64,000 nucleotides of DNA, from positions 62,001 to 126,000 of the forward strand of contig MPNM01000003.1 in the NCBI GenBank assembly GCA_002239025.1, in the 5' to 3' direction. The DNA comes from Chloroflexi bacterium bin125 (GTDB lineage: Bacteria > Chloroflexota > Dehalococcoidia > Bin125). The position numbers and the translations under genes are program-made. Position 1 is the stretch's first letter, and every line of letters begins with the position of its first letter. Below are positions 1 to 8,833 of the stretch, piece after piece. The notes below the pieces were generated by a model. The model worked only from the letters and a program-made list of their open reading frames with translations. It had not been told where the DNA came from and did not search any database.

Positions 1-537
1 GCGGCGCGGCGGCTGTGGTCGGCAGTACCAGCCCTTCGTGTTGTAGAACTCGCCCTCGAACGATCCAATCTCGTTCTCCCAGAGGTCGCGCAGCACCTGC
101 AGGTATTCGTCCATGCGGGCGCCTCGGCGATCGAAGGGCATCGACAGGGCTTCAAACTCTTCCTTCCACCAACCGACGCCGGCGCCGAGGATGAGTCGTC
201 CGCCTGCGAGATGGTCAAGCGTCGCCATCATCTTGGCGTGCAACACCGGAGCGCGCATCGGCGCGACCAGCACGGCGGTGCCCAGTTCGACCCGCTCCGT
301 GACCGCGGCAGCGTAGGTCATCAGCGTTAGCGGCTCGAGGAATGGAGCTTCAGCCGGAACCAGAAAGCGCCCATCCTCCGAGTAGGGGTAATCCGAGCCC
401 TGGTCGGGCCGCAGCACGACATGGTCGAATGTCCAGAGCGAGTCGTAGCCGTTTGATTCCACGGACCGAGCCACACGCGCGATGTTCTCAGGGCTTGCAA
501 CTCCACCGACCTGTGGCAAGTAGATCCCGACTTTCAT
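1..537 (-). CDS. LLM-class (luciferase-like) F420-dependent oxidoreductase, C-terminus cut off by window edge
   Basis: I translated this from the minus strand because it has no stop inside the window; 179 codons are present. It starts MKVGIYLPQVGG at an ATG. The pattern is that of the luciferase-like monooxygenase family: an N-terminal strand, then GYDSLWTFDHV near residue 30, LEPLTLMTYAAAVT near 67 and LDHLAGGRLILGAGVGW near 107. Members are TIM barrels that reduce or oxidise substrates with F420H2 or FMNH2 in the cytoplasm. The substrate cannot be told. It diverges from the MFS gene, with 113 bases between them. The family call is firm; cofactor use is inferred from family. Confidence 0.88.
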   Translation of the reverse strand, partial: MKVGIYLPQVGGVASPENIARVARSVESNGYDSLWTFDHVVLRPDQGSDYPYSEDGRFLVPAEAPFLEPLTLMTYAAAVTERVELGTAVLVAPMRAPVLHAKMMATLDHLAGGRLILGAGVGWWKEEFEALSMPFDRRGARMDEYLQVLRDLWENEIGSFEGEFYNTKGWYCRPQPPRR

Positions 538-650
538 GGCTCACTCCCTCTCGGTCTGCTTTGGGCGGTACCCTCCGCAGATATGCGGCTTCTGACCGGA
601 CGTTCGCCGAACAGTATGACTGACCCGACGCCGACGCGGCAGTCGGCCTC

Positions 651-1916
651 GTGAGCCAGCGTCCGGCATTCGATCGGCCGCCACTGCGGCGTTTGTTCGG
701 CATCCGCGATTACCGAGTGCTCTGGGCCGGTGCGTTGTGCATGATTATTGCGCAACAGATTCGTTTCATCGCGATCCCACAGTGGTTTCTCGACCAGACC
801 GGTGCCGATTCGTTCGCCGAGGTCGCGATCATCGGTGCGGTGCAGCTGCCGATCCAGGCATTCGCCGTCCTCTATGGGGGCGCGCTGGCCGACCGCTTCG
901 ACCGCCGCTGGCTGATGGCGGGCGCGAACATTACCGTGTTGGTCATTCTGATCGTCGTCGCCGCAGCCGCCAGCGCCGATCTGCTCGAGTTTTGGATGGC
1001 CTGGGTCGCGCTGGGCGCGTTGGGCGGACTAGCCACATTCGTGGCGCCGGCCCGCGCGACGATTACTCCACGCGTTGTTCCGCCGCGATATCTCAGCGCA
1101 GCGGTCACCCTGGATACCAGCACGCAGATGAGCGGCTGGATCCTGGGCGGCCTGATCGTCACAGCATTGGCCGTCGGACTCAACGCAATCGGGATGCTCT
1201 GGGTTGCTGCCGGATTCGCAGCAGTCTCGGCAGTGATGCCGTTACTGATTCGCACGTCGGCACGGGCCGTGTCCGAGCGTCAGTCGACGGTGCGCATGGT
1301 GATCGACGGCGCCAAGTACGTTTCGCGCCATCCGATCCTGCCGGGCCTGTTCATTCTCGACTGGGGCATCACGATCATCTCGTACTACCGCGAGATCCTG
1401 CCCTTGCTCGCGACCGGCCTGTTCATGGCCGGCGTCGGCGCTGCCGGAGCGCTGGGTACGGTCAACGCGGTTGGTTCAGCCTGCGGCATGATGCTCGCCC
1501 TGTTCCTGGTCAACTATCGAGCCAAGGGGATCATGGTGCTGGCCGCCTCGGCGGTCTATGCGGCGTTGTTGTTTGCACTCGGCGCTGCGCCATTTCTCTG
1601 GGTTGGGATGATCGTGATTGCAATGCTCGGCGCCGCTGATGCAGTCACGGTCGCGGTCAGGCAGGTCACCGTTCACCTGACCACTCCCGACGAGATGCGC
1701 GGCCGCGCGTTCTCCGTCATGGTGCTGATGGCGCAGACCGCGAACAATCTGGGCATCATCTGGGTGGGATTCTGGGGCGACGAGGTCGGTGTCGATACCA
1801 CATATTTCATGGGCGGAGCGATTGGCCTTGGAGCGACGCTTCTAATCGGCGTACTCTGGCGTTCGATCAGCCGGTATCGGGCGCCGGCGCATGCTCCTGA
1901 TGCCCCGTTCGAGTAA
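651..1916 (+). CDS. MFS transporter (DHA3/enterobactin-exporter-like)
   Basis: This 421-residue integral membrane protein has about 10-12 hydrophobic segments from residue 20 to 410. It shows the MFS loop 2-3 signature GGALADRFDRRWLM near residue 76, which marks the N-terminal six-helix bundle. A charged central loop (near residues 205-225) separates the halves. The family exports small molecules by proton antiport; this branch (multidrug or siderophore efflux) is a guess from overall similarity. The GTG start has no clear ribosome binding site, so an internal start is possible, but the first transmembrane segment would then be shortened. Confidence 0.85.
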   Translation: MSQRPAFDRPPLRRLFGIRDYRVLWAGALCMIIAQQIRFIAIPQWFLDQTGADSFAEVAIIGAVQLPIQAFAVLYGGALADRFDRRWLMAGANITVLVILIVVAAAASADLLEFWMAWVALGALGGLATFVAPARATITPRVVPPRYLSAAVTLDTSTQMSGWILGGLIVTALAVGLNAIGMLWVAAGFAAVSAVMPLLIRTSARAVSERQSTVRMVIDGAKYVSRHPILPGLFILDWGITIISYYREILPLLATGLFMAGVGAAGALGTVNAVGSACGMMLALFLVNYRAKGIMVLAASAVYAALLFALGAAPFLWVGMIVIAMLGAADAVTVAVRQVTVHLTTPDEMRGRAFSVMVLMAQTANNLGIIWVGFWGDEVGVDTTYFMGGAIGLGATLLIGVLWRSISRYRAPAHAPDAPFE

Positions 1917-1962
1917 ATCAGTGGAGTGAGTTGAGTCGGCGCAGGTCGGTTTGGAGAAAATC

Positions 1963-2643
1963 ATGGTCTTCAGCGAGCAGCTGATCGACTTCTTGGTCGA
2001 GCTGTCCAGCCACAACGATCGAGAGTGGTTCAAGGCCCACAAGGACGACTACGAGAACATCTTGCGAGAACCTGCGCTGGAGTACATCCGCGAGGTGGCT
2101 GGTCCGTTGGCCGATATCTCACCGCACATGAGAGCCTCTGACCGCAAGCAGGGCGGATCGCTGATGCGCATCTACCGCGATGTGCGGTTCTCGCGAGACA
2201 AGTCGCCGTACAAAACCAACGTCGGCATCCAGTTCCGGCACGAGTCGGGCAAGGACGTACACGCGCCGGGCTACTACGTCCACATCGCGGTCGACGACTG
2301 CTTTATCGGCGTGGGCAGCTACATGCCCGACCGCGACGCACTGCTCGCTTACCGCCGAGCAATCGACGAGCATCCGCGCGATTGGCTCGAGATCAAGAAG
2401 CTGACCGAGTCGGACGACTGGATGCTGGGAGGTCACGGCGACAGCCTCAAGCGCCCGCCACGCGGCTACACCGCCGACCATCCACTAATCGAGGACATCA
2501 AGCGCAAGCACTTCATCATCACCCACTACGTCGACATCGAAGACGTGACCTCGCCAGACTTCGTCGACTACTCAATCGAGCGGTTCAAAGAGACAAAAGA
2601 GTGGATGGCATTTCTGACGAAGGCAGTCGGCCTGCCGTTCTGA
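1963..2643 (+). CDS. DUF2461 (TIGR02453) family protein
   Basis: This 226-residue cytoplasmic protein has the DUF2461 hallmark LSSHNDREWFKAHKDDYE at residues 12-29 and RIYRDVRFSRDKSPYKTN in the first third. The family is widespread and has no established function. I chose the ATG at 1963 because GGAG lies 6 bases upstream and family members start just before the F-x-x-x-L-x-D-F-L segment; a TTG four codons earlier is possible. It follows the MFS gene after 46 bases and may be cotranscribed. A type I palindromic repeat follows immediately. Confidence 0.9.
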   Translation: MVFSEQLIDFLVELSSHNDREWFKAHKDDYENILREPALEYIREVAGPLADISPHMRASDRKQGGSLMRIYRDVRFSRDKSPYKTNVGIQFRHESGKDVHAPGYYVHIAVDDCFIGVGSYMPDRDALLAYRRAIDEHPRDWLEIKKLTESDDWMLGGHGDSLKRPPRGYTADHPLIEDIKRKHFIITHYVDIEDVTSPDFVDYSIERFKETKEWMAFLTKAVGLPF

Positions 2644-2649
2644 CAACGA

Positions 2650-2760
2650 CCTCCCCCTCTGGGGGAGGTGTCACGAAGTGACGGAGGGGGCAGCTCCACC
2701 GACATCGCGCAGCAACGGCCGGCCCCCTCAGCCTTCGGCAGCTCCCCCAATAGGGGGAGC
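2650..2760. repeat. Type I intergenic palindromic repeat, copy 1 (two arms)
   Basis: The left arm is CCTCCCCC-tct-GGGGGAGG (2650-2668), then TCAC-gaa-GTGA (2671-2681) and GGAGGGGGC. The right arm is GGCCCCCTC, then GCC-ttc-GGC and GCTCCCCC-aat-agGGGGAGC to 2760. The GGGGGC and GCCCCC blocks can pair, giving a multi-branched hairpin structure. It lies between two genes on the plus strand. Confidence 0.9.
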
Positions 2761-2825
2761 TGTTGAGAGCGCTGTCTATCCTGCGATTCACTTGTGTTGA
2801 CATTTTGCTCGATGAGGAGGACGCA

Positions 2826-3308
2826 ATGACCCAGCAGACCCCCGAACGGAATATGCCCCCGGTCGCTCCGGACCTTGAAGGCGACCCGGTGGCTCCGCCC
2901 GAGGACTCACGATTTGTGATCAAGCCGATGGGCGAGACGCCCGTCAGCATCGGCCGCAACATCCACTCTCGGCGCATGTTCACGACGGCTGAGGGTCGAT
3001 TTGAGAGCTCGTTCCAGTTTGTGCTTTACAACGTCCTGCCGGTCGGCGAGACCAATGTGCGGCACATCCACGAGGACATTGAGAAGGTCTACTACTTCCT
3101 CAAGGGCAACGCCGAGATCGACTGCGGCCCCTGGCGCACGACGGCGACGGCCGGCGACTTCCTCTTCTTCCCCGCCGATATCGCGCACCAGATTTACAGC
3201 CAGGGTCCTGAAGACCTTGAGTTCATCGTCTGCGCCGCCCAGACCACGAGTGAGGCTCGAGGGATGTTGGATGGCGGCTTGCTTGAAGACAGTGGTGAGG
3301 ACGAGTAA
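2826..3308 (+). CDS. Cupin-domain protein
   Basis: This 160-residue protein has one cupin barrel. The metal-binding motif 1 appears as VRHIHEDIEKVYYFLKG near residues 79-95, with H-x-H and a downstream Glu, and motif 2 as DFLFFPADIAHQIYSQG near 113-129. The start at 2826 has a strong GAGGAGG site 8 bases upstream, so a longer in-frame reading from 2763 is unlikely. Its stop overlaps the next start by one base (TAATG), so it is translationally coupled to the Ldh-family dehydrogenase and probably works on a related metabolite. The substrate is unknown. Confidence 0.88.
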   Translation: MTQQTPERNMPPVAPDLEGDPVAPPEDSRFVIKPMGETPVSIGRNIHSRRMFTTAEGRFESSFQFVLYNVLPVGETNVRHIHEDIEKVYYFLKGNAEIDCGPWRTTATAGDFLFFPADIAHQIYSQGPEDLEFIVCAAQTTSEARGMLDGGLLEDSGEDE

Positions 3309-4360
3309 TGGCCGACCAGGATGCGACAGAGATTGTCCCGCTTGAGCCGCTCAGAGTCTTTGGCAAGGCGGTCTACGAGGCATGCGGCGTGCCCTCGGAC
3401 GACGCGGAATTCACCGTCGAGATCCAGCTCACCGCCGACCTGCGCGGTGTCGATACGCACGGATTCCAGCGACTCGGCTGGTACGCGGGACATCTTCAGG
3501 CCGGCCGCTACAACCCGACGCCGAGACTTGAAGTGCTCAAGCAGACGCCGGTCTCGCACGTAGTCGACGGCGACGGCGGCATCGGTCAATTGGTCGTCGC
3601 GCGGACGATGCAGCGCACGATTGCCAAGGCGAAGGACACGGGACTGGCGCTGGGCACATTGCGCAACAGCAATGACTGGGGCATGGGCGCGTTCTATCCG
3701 ATGATGGCCGCTGCCCAGGGATTCGTCTCGTTTTGCACGACAACGAGCGTGCCCACGATCGCCCCCTTCGGATCACGAACGCGGATGACCGGCAACAACC
3801 CGATGGCCTTCGCCGCGCCACGAGCTTCCGGCCCGCCGGTGGTGCTCGACATGGCGCTGACGCCGGTCGCTCTGGGCAAAGTGATGAGGGCGCGCGCCGA
3901 GGGTCGCGAGATCCCCGAAGAGTGGGGATTCCAGGACCTCGAAGGTCAGCCCACCACCGATCCGGAGACGGCGATGGGAGGAGTGATCCCCGCCCTGGGC
4001 GCCGTCTCGGCCTACAAGGGCACAGGCCTGAGCAGGTTCATGAACCTGCTCGCCGGAGCCTTACCTGGGGGATTCCACAGCAATCAAGTCAACATCGGCA
4101 AGCGCGGACAGTTCCTGCTGGTGATCGATCCTGAGATCTTCGGCGAGGCGGAAACATTCTCATCCGCGGTCGATGAAATGGTCGAGCAGGTCAAATCGGC
4201 TGATCCGTTGCCGGATGTCGGGGAAGTCTTCGCGCCCGGCGAAATCGAACAGCGCGCCTATGAAGAGCGAATCGCAGCGGGCCACGTCGTCTATCCGTCA
4301 TCAACACTGCAGGACCTGCGAGAGTTGTCGTCGGAGATGGGGATTCCGCTGGAGGTTTAG
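3308..4360 (+). CDS. Ldh-family (malate/L-lactate/ureidoglycolate-type) NAD(P)-dependent oxidoreductase
   Basis: This 350-residue protein matches the malate/L-lactate dehydrogenase (type 2, PF02615) family along its length. It has the N-terminal DLRGVDTHGFQRLG segment near residue 50, with the conserved Asp-Thr-His, and a central NSNDWGMGAFYPM block near 120. TGNNPMAFAAPR near 163 and AYKGTGLSRFMNLLAGAL near 237 follow. The family oxidises 2-hydroxy acids with NAD(P)+ and does not use a Rossmann fold. Coupled to the cupin gene. The exact substrate cannot be read from sequence. Confidence 0.9.
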   Translation: MADQDATEIVPLEPLRVFGKAVYEACGVPSDDAEFTVEIQLTADLRGVDTHGFQRLGWYAGHLQAGRYNPTPRLEVLKQTPVSHVVDGDGGIGQLVVARTMQRTIAKAKDTGLALGTLRNSNDWGMGAFYPMMAAAQGFVSFCTTTSVPTIAPFGSRTRMTGNNPMAFAAPRASGPPVVLDMALTPVALGKVMRARAEGREIPEEWGFQDLEGQPTTDPETAMGGVIPALGAVSAYKGTGLSRFMNLLAGALPGGFHSNQVNIGKRGQFLLVIDPEIFGEAETFSSAVDEMVEQVKSADPLPDVGEVFAPGEIEQRAYEERIAAGHVVYPSSTLQDLRELSSEMGIPLEV

Positions 4361-4470
4361 AGGACTCGCAATTCGATCGCTGTGTACCTGGTTCGATCGC
4401 TGTGCGCTTGGCACGCGTCCCTGCTCGGAGCCAGACCGGTGAATGGAAGATCGATCAGCCCACATTGCAC

Positions 4471-4570
4471 CGTCATACCCGCGCTTGCCGCGGGTATCTC
4501 GCTGAGAGGTGCACAGACGTCAGTTAGGTGCGCTGCGAGGTTGCCGCGACAGAGCGCGGCAATGACGGGA
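4471..4570. repeat. Type II intergenic palindromic repeat, copy 1
   Basis: The ends are CGTCAT at 4471 and ATGACG at 4562. It contains two hairpins: ACCCGCG-cttg-CCGCGGGT (4477-4495) and TTGCCGCG-acagag-CGCGGCAA (4541-4562). It sits between the convergent Ldh and HNH genes, so it may help end transcription. It is unrelated in sequence to the type I repeat. Confidence 0.85.
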
Positions 4571-4620
4571 TCGATATGGATGCTAAAGCACTCTTGGCGC
4601 CTCCCGATGGCGAAGGACGA

Positions 4621-5643
4621 TCAGCGCTCGCAGACCACGCCGTCACCGTCGCCATCCCTGGCCGACGGCACAGCATCGGCAGGAAATCCTCGACCCCGGC
4701 CGTTGCTGCCGGTGTTGCGCTCGAGCCCTGCGGCTTGGGCGTCGTCGCATGATGCGTAGGTCTTATCGCTGGTTCCGCCCGCGTCCGCTGCTGGATTGCC
4801 GTCGCTCTGCTGCGGCTGAAGATGGATAACAGTCGGCCGCCGTTCGGGAAACTCCGGCAGCCTCGCATAGTCGGACGGGCAAGTGTCCAGCATTTCGCGC
4901 AGCGCGCCGATCTCGTCTCGGTCGGCGCTGAGCGACCATTGCAACTTCACCGCGATCCAGTCGTGTGCGTACTGACACCAGGCGCTGCGCGAGGGCGGCC
5001 TCCACTCGGCCGGATCCTGCGCGCTCTTGTTCCGATTGCTCGCGGCCGACACCGCAGTGAGCGCCGCTGGGAATCCGTAGTCATTGGCGAACCTGGCTTT
5101 GCGCTGAGCCGGCCAGCGAGCCGCCCCCGATCGATGCGCCTCGGCCAGCGGCACCATGTGGTCGATGTCGAGATCGGACGGGTTGTGGAACTCTTCGCCG
5201 TCGTACCAGGAGCGCCAGACGCCATCGATTGGCCGGCAATCCTGATTGACCTCGGAGATTGACAGCGCTTCGGCGATCAGCACCAGTTCACGAACGTTGC
5301 ATTCGTCTCGGTGCGTGTCGGCCCAGCCGCCCGGCTGGTAGTCCTCGCGTTCATACTCGATCCCGGAATCTGACTCGTCGCCCATCGTCAACCGAGCGAG
5401 TAGTTGCTCGTGTGGATCCGGAGCTTCCGTAACCGACGACTCCGGTTGTTGCTCTTGAGGCAACGGTTCTTCCTGGACCTGTCCATTCACAGCCTGGTCG
5501 CGCTGTGACGATTGCTGCGTGGTCGCCCGCTCAGTCGGCGAAGCTTCCTCTTCGGCCACGCAGGCCGTGAGCAGCAGAACCAAACCTGCGAGCAGCAGCG
5601 AGGAACTCGTTCGCCAACGCGCCAATGCTTCTTCGTTCGTCAC
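4621..5643 (-). CDS. Secreted lipoprotein with HNH-type nuclease domain and C-terminal excalibur domain
   Basis: This protein of about 340 residues starts with a hydrophobic signal and a lipobox-like LLLTAC, so it is probably anchored outside the membrane. A Ser/Gln/Glu-rich linker follows. The middle carries [16 protein letters not shown] and [12 protein letters not shown], the pattern of the HNH family seen in secreted actinobacterial nucleases (GmrSD C-terminal/DUF1524-like). The last 45 residues contain CDDAQAAG and [10 protein letters not shown], the calcium-binding excalibur motif. The GTG at 5643 has AGGGA upstream; a TTG at 5661 would add six residues. It diverges from the amidohydrolase. 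Role: extracellular nucleic-acid cleavage, inferred. Confidence 0.87.
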   Translation of the reverse strand: MTNEEALARWRTSSSLLLAGLVLLLTACVAEEEASPTERATTQQSSQRDQAVNGQVQEEPLPQEQQPESSVTEAPDPHEQLLARLTMGDESDSGIEYEREDYQPGGWADTHRDECNVRELVLIAEALSISEVNQDCRPIDGVWRSWYDGEEFHNPSDLDIDHMVPLAEAHRSGAARWPAQRKARFANDYGFPAALTAVSAASNRNKSAQDPAEWRPPSRSAWCQYAHDWIAVKLQWSLSADRDEIGALREMLDTCPSDYARLPEFPERRPTVIHLQPQQSDGNPAADAGGTSDKTYASCDDAQAAGLERNTGSNGRGRGFPADAVPSARDGDGDGVVCER

Positions 5644-5753
5644 TCCGGCCCGTTCCCTCAAATCCGCACGCTATCGATGTATTGGCGGCCGTTGCTGCGC
5701 TACAGCCTTGCGACGCCCACTATCCTGAGGCGGAAGCCGAGAGGATGCTTGCC

Positions 5754-6890
5754 ATGGTCAGCCCAATTGTCTATTCCTGTGATTCCCATGTGGTCGAGGG
5801 ACCTGAGGTCTTTGACGGACTCGTGGAAAAGTACGGCGACCGCGCCCCGCGCGTGGTCGATGGCTGGAAGGGCCGCGAGGGCGTCTACCTGGCCTGGCCG
5901 CAGATCGACTTCGCGATGCTCGTCGGAAGGCTCGGCATTGCCGGCGCCAACCTCAATCTTCCCGAGACCAAGGAGAAGATGCAGCGCGGCTGGGATCTGA
6001 TCAACCCCGGCGTCAAGGACCCGGTTGCCCGGCTGACCGAGCAGGACACCGACGGCGTCGTCGGCGAGGTGATGTACCCCTCGATCAACATGCTGACCTA
6101 CATGGTCGACGACGTTGAAGTCGTCAACGCTGTGTTCCAGCGCCACAACGACTGGATCCGCGACTATTGCTCGCACAACCCGGACCGGCTGATTGGCATT
6201 GGCTGCCTGACCCTGCGCGACGTTGATGCCGGCATCGCCGAGCTCGAGCGCTGTGCCAAGATGGGCATCAAGGGCGTCGCGATTCCTTGCACCGCGCCCA
6301 AGGATCTGCCCTACTCCGACCCCTACTACGAGCCCTTCTGGACGGCGGCTGAAGAGGTCGGGATGCCGCTGACGATGCACATTTTCTGTGGCTCAGAGCC
6401 TGGCATGGGTCTGCCCAAGGAGTGGGACGAGGTCGTCAGCTACACGCTGGCGCACGGCGCGGCCTGGAATACGATCTCCAACCTGGTCACTTCGGGCGTC
6501 TGCGAGCGTCACCCGAACCTGCGCTTCGTCATGGCCGAGTGGGAGACGGGCTGGATCGCTCACGTGCTACAGCGCTGGGACCACGCCTACTACCGCGCCC
6601 GAGCCGTCGACCGGACGCCCGAGCTGCCGATGCTGCCAACCGAGTACTTCAAGCGCAACTTCAACGTCACCTTCGAGGACGACGAAATCGGCGTCATGAC
6701 CCGGCACGGGATCGGCGTCGACAATCTGCTCTGGGGTAACGACTACCCGCACCACGACGCCATCTGGCCAAACTCACGCCGAATCCTCGACGAGATCATG
6801 GAAGGCGTCCCCCAGGAAGACGTCGACAAGATGGTCTGGGAGAACGTGCAAAAGCTCTACAACATCGACCAGTCAGCGCTGCCGGTGTAG
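5754..6890 (+). CDS. Amidohydrolase family 2 (metal-dependent TIM-barrel) protein
   Basis: This 378-residue protein belongs to the amidohydrolase-2/ACMSD-like family. It opens with the metal-binding DSH (residues 9-11) instead of the usual D-x-H variants. It continues with LTMHIFCG near 204, ERHPNLRFVMAEWETGW near 247 and LLWGNDYPHHDAIWP near 324, whose Asp is the usual catalytic acid. Such enzymes hydrolyse or decarboxylate small organic acids. I chose the ATG at 5754 because GAGAGG lies 9 bases before it and the family starts close to this point; a longer upstream reading would run into the divergent lipoprotein promoter region. Confidence 0.9.
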   Translation: MVSPIVYSCDSHVVEGPEVFDGLVEKYGDRAPRVVDGWKGREGVYLAWPQIDFAMLVGRLGIAGANLNLPETKEKMQRGWDLINPGVKDPVARLTEQDTDGVVGEVMYPSINMLTYMVDDVEVVNAVFQRHNDWIRDYCSHNPDRLIGIGCLTLRDVDAGIAELERCAKMGIKGVAIPCTAPKDLPYSDPYYEPFWTAAEEVGMPLTMHIFCGSEPGMGLPKEWDEVVSYTLAHGAAWNTISNLVTSGVCERHPNLRFVMAEWETGWIAHVLQRWDHAYYRARAVDRTPELPMLPTEYFKRNFNVTFEDDEIGVMTRHGIGVDNLLWGNDYPHHDAIWPNSRRILDEIMEGVPQEDVDKMVWENVQKLYNIDQSALPV

Positions 6891-6908
6891 GGCGAATAAG
6901 GCCGTTGC

Positions 6909-6931
6909 TATCGGATTGACAGTTTCCGATA
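6909..6931. promoter_or_regulatory. Upstream operator-like palindrome before the Fic gene
   Basis: TATCGGAT, a 7-base spacer, then TTCCGATA. Seven of eight positions are symmetric. A TTGACA hexamer (6916-6921) lies inside it and another at 6937-6942. Same half-site and same spacer length as the second palindrome, with centres 77 bases apart. Confidence 0.6.
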
Positions 6932-6983
6932 ATGGATTGACACTTGCGGGCCGATGTTCGGGCAGCCTCGGCGATATCGCCTT

Positions 6984-7010
6984 ACTATCGGATCAAGAGT
7001 ATCCGATAGT
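6984..7010. promoter_or_regulatory. Proximal operator-like palindrome before the Fic gene
   Basis: ACTATCGGAT, 7-base spacer caagagt, ATCCGATAGT: a perfect 10-base inverted repeat that ends 27 bases before the Fic start codon. A further half site, CCGATAGT, follows at 7014. Binding by a dimeric regulator is inferred from the symmetry. Confidence 0.7.
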
Positions 7011-7037
7011 TGACCGATAGTTCCGTGAGAGACATCG

Positions 7038-8381
7038 ATGGCCTTGCCCGATGTAGCGCCGCCGCTCAATGCTCTGCAAGCTGACTTTGACGCGCTCAGC
7101 TTTGATGAGCGAACGCGCCTGTTAGGTGGGCTTTCCCCGGTTGACTCCCAGGGCCGATACCTGCCGTGGGATGAAGTGCGCTACCGCCAACCTCCGGCCG
7201 GACTGACCCGGCGCTTGTGGTGGCTGAGCCTGTCCAGCGCCCGTCGCGCCGCTCAGCGTGAGCTGCCTTTGCACGCGCGCGGTGCCAAACCCTTCTGGTT
7301 CTGTCAAACCGGACCGCTGCCCGGGTACCTCCGCCGCTGGGACGCGGATGTTTCGGCGTACGACGTTCACCGCGATCTGGGTCTGACTGATGCGGAACGC
7401 AGTCAGCTACGCATCAGCTCCGAAATGTTCGAGTCGATCCAATCCAGCCGCCTGGAGGGCGCTAACACGACCCGCGAGGTTGCAGTCGAGATGCTTCGCG
7501 ACGGACGTGTGCCTCGCGACTACAGCGAACGCATGATCGTGAACAACTACGCCGCGATGCAGTTGATATCGCAATGGTCGCAGGACAGCGAACCGTTCGA
7601 CCGTGAGCACATTCTGGAACTGCATCGGGTCGTCACCGACGGCACGCTGCGCGACCACGACGTTGGCCGGTTGCAGACGCCGGCTGATCCTCGCGTGTAC
7701 GTCGTCAGTCGTGGCGGCGAGGTCGTGCACGAACCGCCGCCCGCCTCCGAGTTACCTGAGCGAATCCGGCGACTCTGCGAGTTCGAAAACGAACGCACCG
7801 ACTCGACCGACCCGCACCCGTTGATTCGAGCCATCCTGGTGCACTTCATGATCGGCTACGACCACCCGTTCGCCGATGGCAACGGCCGGACAGCGCGGGC
7901 CCTGTTCTATTGGTCGCTGTTGCGATCGGGCCTGTGGCTAGCGCCATTCCTGCCGATCTCGCAGTTCTTGCTGACCGCGCCGGGACAATACTCGCGCGCA
8001 TATCAGTATGTGCATGCCGACGGGAATGACGTGACATATTTCCTGCTGCACCAGTTGCAGGTGATCGAACGCGCCCGCCACCAACTCAACGATCATGTTT
8101 CCGGCATGCGGTCCTGGATGGTCCGAGCGCAACGAGTCACCGATGGCGAAGCAGGGCTGAATCAACGGCAGACCGACCTGCTGGCGGAGTTGTTGCCAGA
8201 TCCCGACCGTTACATCACGATCGCCCGCCACCGGCGCGTCAACGGAGTGAGCTATGCCGTCGCCCATGGCGATCTGAATGATCTCGTCGAACGCGGGCTG
8301 CTCACGCGTGAGCGGATGGGCCGACGGCTGCAGTTCCGACCGGTGCCGGATCTCCAGGAACGACTGGATCCTGTCACATAG
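7038..8381 (+). CDS. Fic family protein with C-terminal winged-helix region
   Basis: This 447-residue protein has the Fic catalytic motif HPFADGNGRTAR at residues 276-287, complete with the catalytic His and the phosphate-binding GNGR. The N-terminal inhibitory helix motif S-x-x-x-E-G is present at 136-141 (Glu140), as in class II Fic proteins that hold their own AMP-transferase activity in check. The C-terminal 80 residues (QRQTDLLAELL to LVERGLLTRERMGRRLQF) look like a winged helix. Fic enzymes transfer AMP or other phosphate groups to protein hydroxyls. Two matching palindromes upstream suggest tight and possibly self-acting control. The target is unknown. Confidence 0.93.
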   Translation: MALPDVAPPLNALQADFDALSFDERTRLLGGLSPVDSQGRYLPWDEVRYRQPPAGLTRRLWWLSLSSARRAAQRELPLHARGAKPFWFCQTGPLPGYLRRWDADVSAYDVHRDLGLTDAERSQLRISSEMFESIQSSRLEGANTTREVAVEMLRDGRVPRDYSERMIVNNYAAMQLISQWSQDSEPFDREHILELHRVVTDGTLRDHDVGRLQTPADPRVYVVSRGGEVVHEPPPASELPERIRRLCEFENERTDSTDPHPLIRAILVHFMIGYDHPFADGNGRTARALFYWSLLRSGLWLAPFLPISQFLLTAPGQYSRAYQYVHADGNDVTYFLLHQLQVIERARHQLNDHVSGMRSWMVRAQRVTDGEAGLNQRQTDLLAELLPDPDRYITIARHRRVNGVSYAVAHGDLNDLVERGLLTRERMGRRLQFRPVPDLQERLDPVT

Positions 8382-8833
8382 CCCACCCCTCCGCAGTCCG
8401 CTGCGAGCTATGCTAATATCAGAACAAACGAGCGCATGAATGCGGAAGTCGATGCCGGTCCCTTGTCCAACCAACGAAGCCGCTTCCGCCGAACCCCGCG
8501 CCAACCTGGCCGACCGAGCGCAACTGCGCCAAACCCCATCGAACGGATCCGAACAAACCCGAACAGAATGCGCTGAACCAGACTGAAGAAACCTGAAGAA
8601 ACCTGAAGAAACCTGAAGAAACCTGAAAGACCTGTGACACGATCCCCAGTGCTGCACAGGAGATCGTGCCCGCAGAGGCCCCGGAAAAAATTAATCCTGA
8701 AAACCTGAAGGCTGAAAAACAAACACCTCGACCGAACAGGGAAACCCAGCGCGAGAGTCGACCAAGCCCGTTCCACGCCCACTTATGTGATCCGGCCGAA
8801 GGCGGGTAGTCTGCGGAGGTGAAGGAGTGAACG
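8382..8833. other. 452-base gap without a convincing gene
   Basis: AT-richer than its surroundings. It holds a run of 10-base tandem repeats (8583-8631), an A-rich tract (8684-8720) and, at its end, the GGAG binding site of the Mrr gene. Open frames on the minus strand here are repeat-derived and cross the starts or ends of real genes. A promoter for the Mrr pair probably lies in its right half, but I see no clear -35/-10 pair. Confidence 0.6.
8583..8631. repeat. Tandem decamer repeat (CTGAAGAAAC, four perfect copies plus a partial)
   Basis: CTGAAGAAAC repeats exactly at 8583, 8593, 8603 and 8613. A degenerate CTGAAAGAC follows at 8623, and looser relatives of the unit (CTGAAAACCTGAAGG) occur near 8697. 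The 10-base period is close to one helical turn. Confidence 0.9.

Noticed and set aside
872-1639. Arg-rich plus- and minus-strand frames inside the MFS gene
   Set aside because: Shadow frames of a GC-rich gene; the MFS frame has clear membrane segments and family motifs.
8583-8631. Possible CRISPR array
   Set aside because: The unit is 10 bases with no spacers, and no cas genes are nearby.
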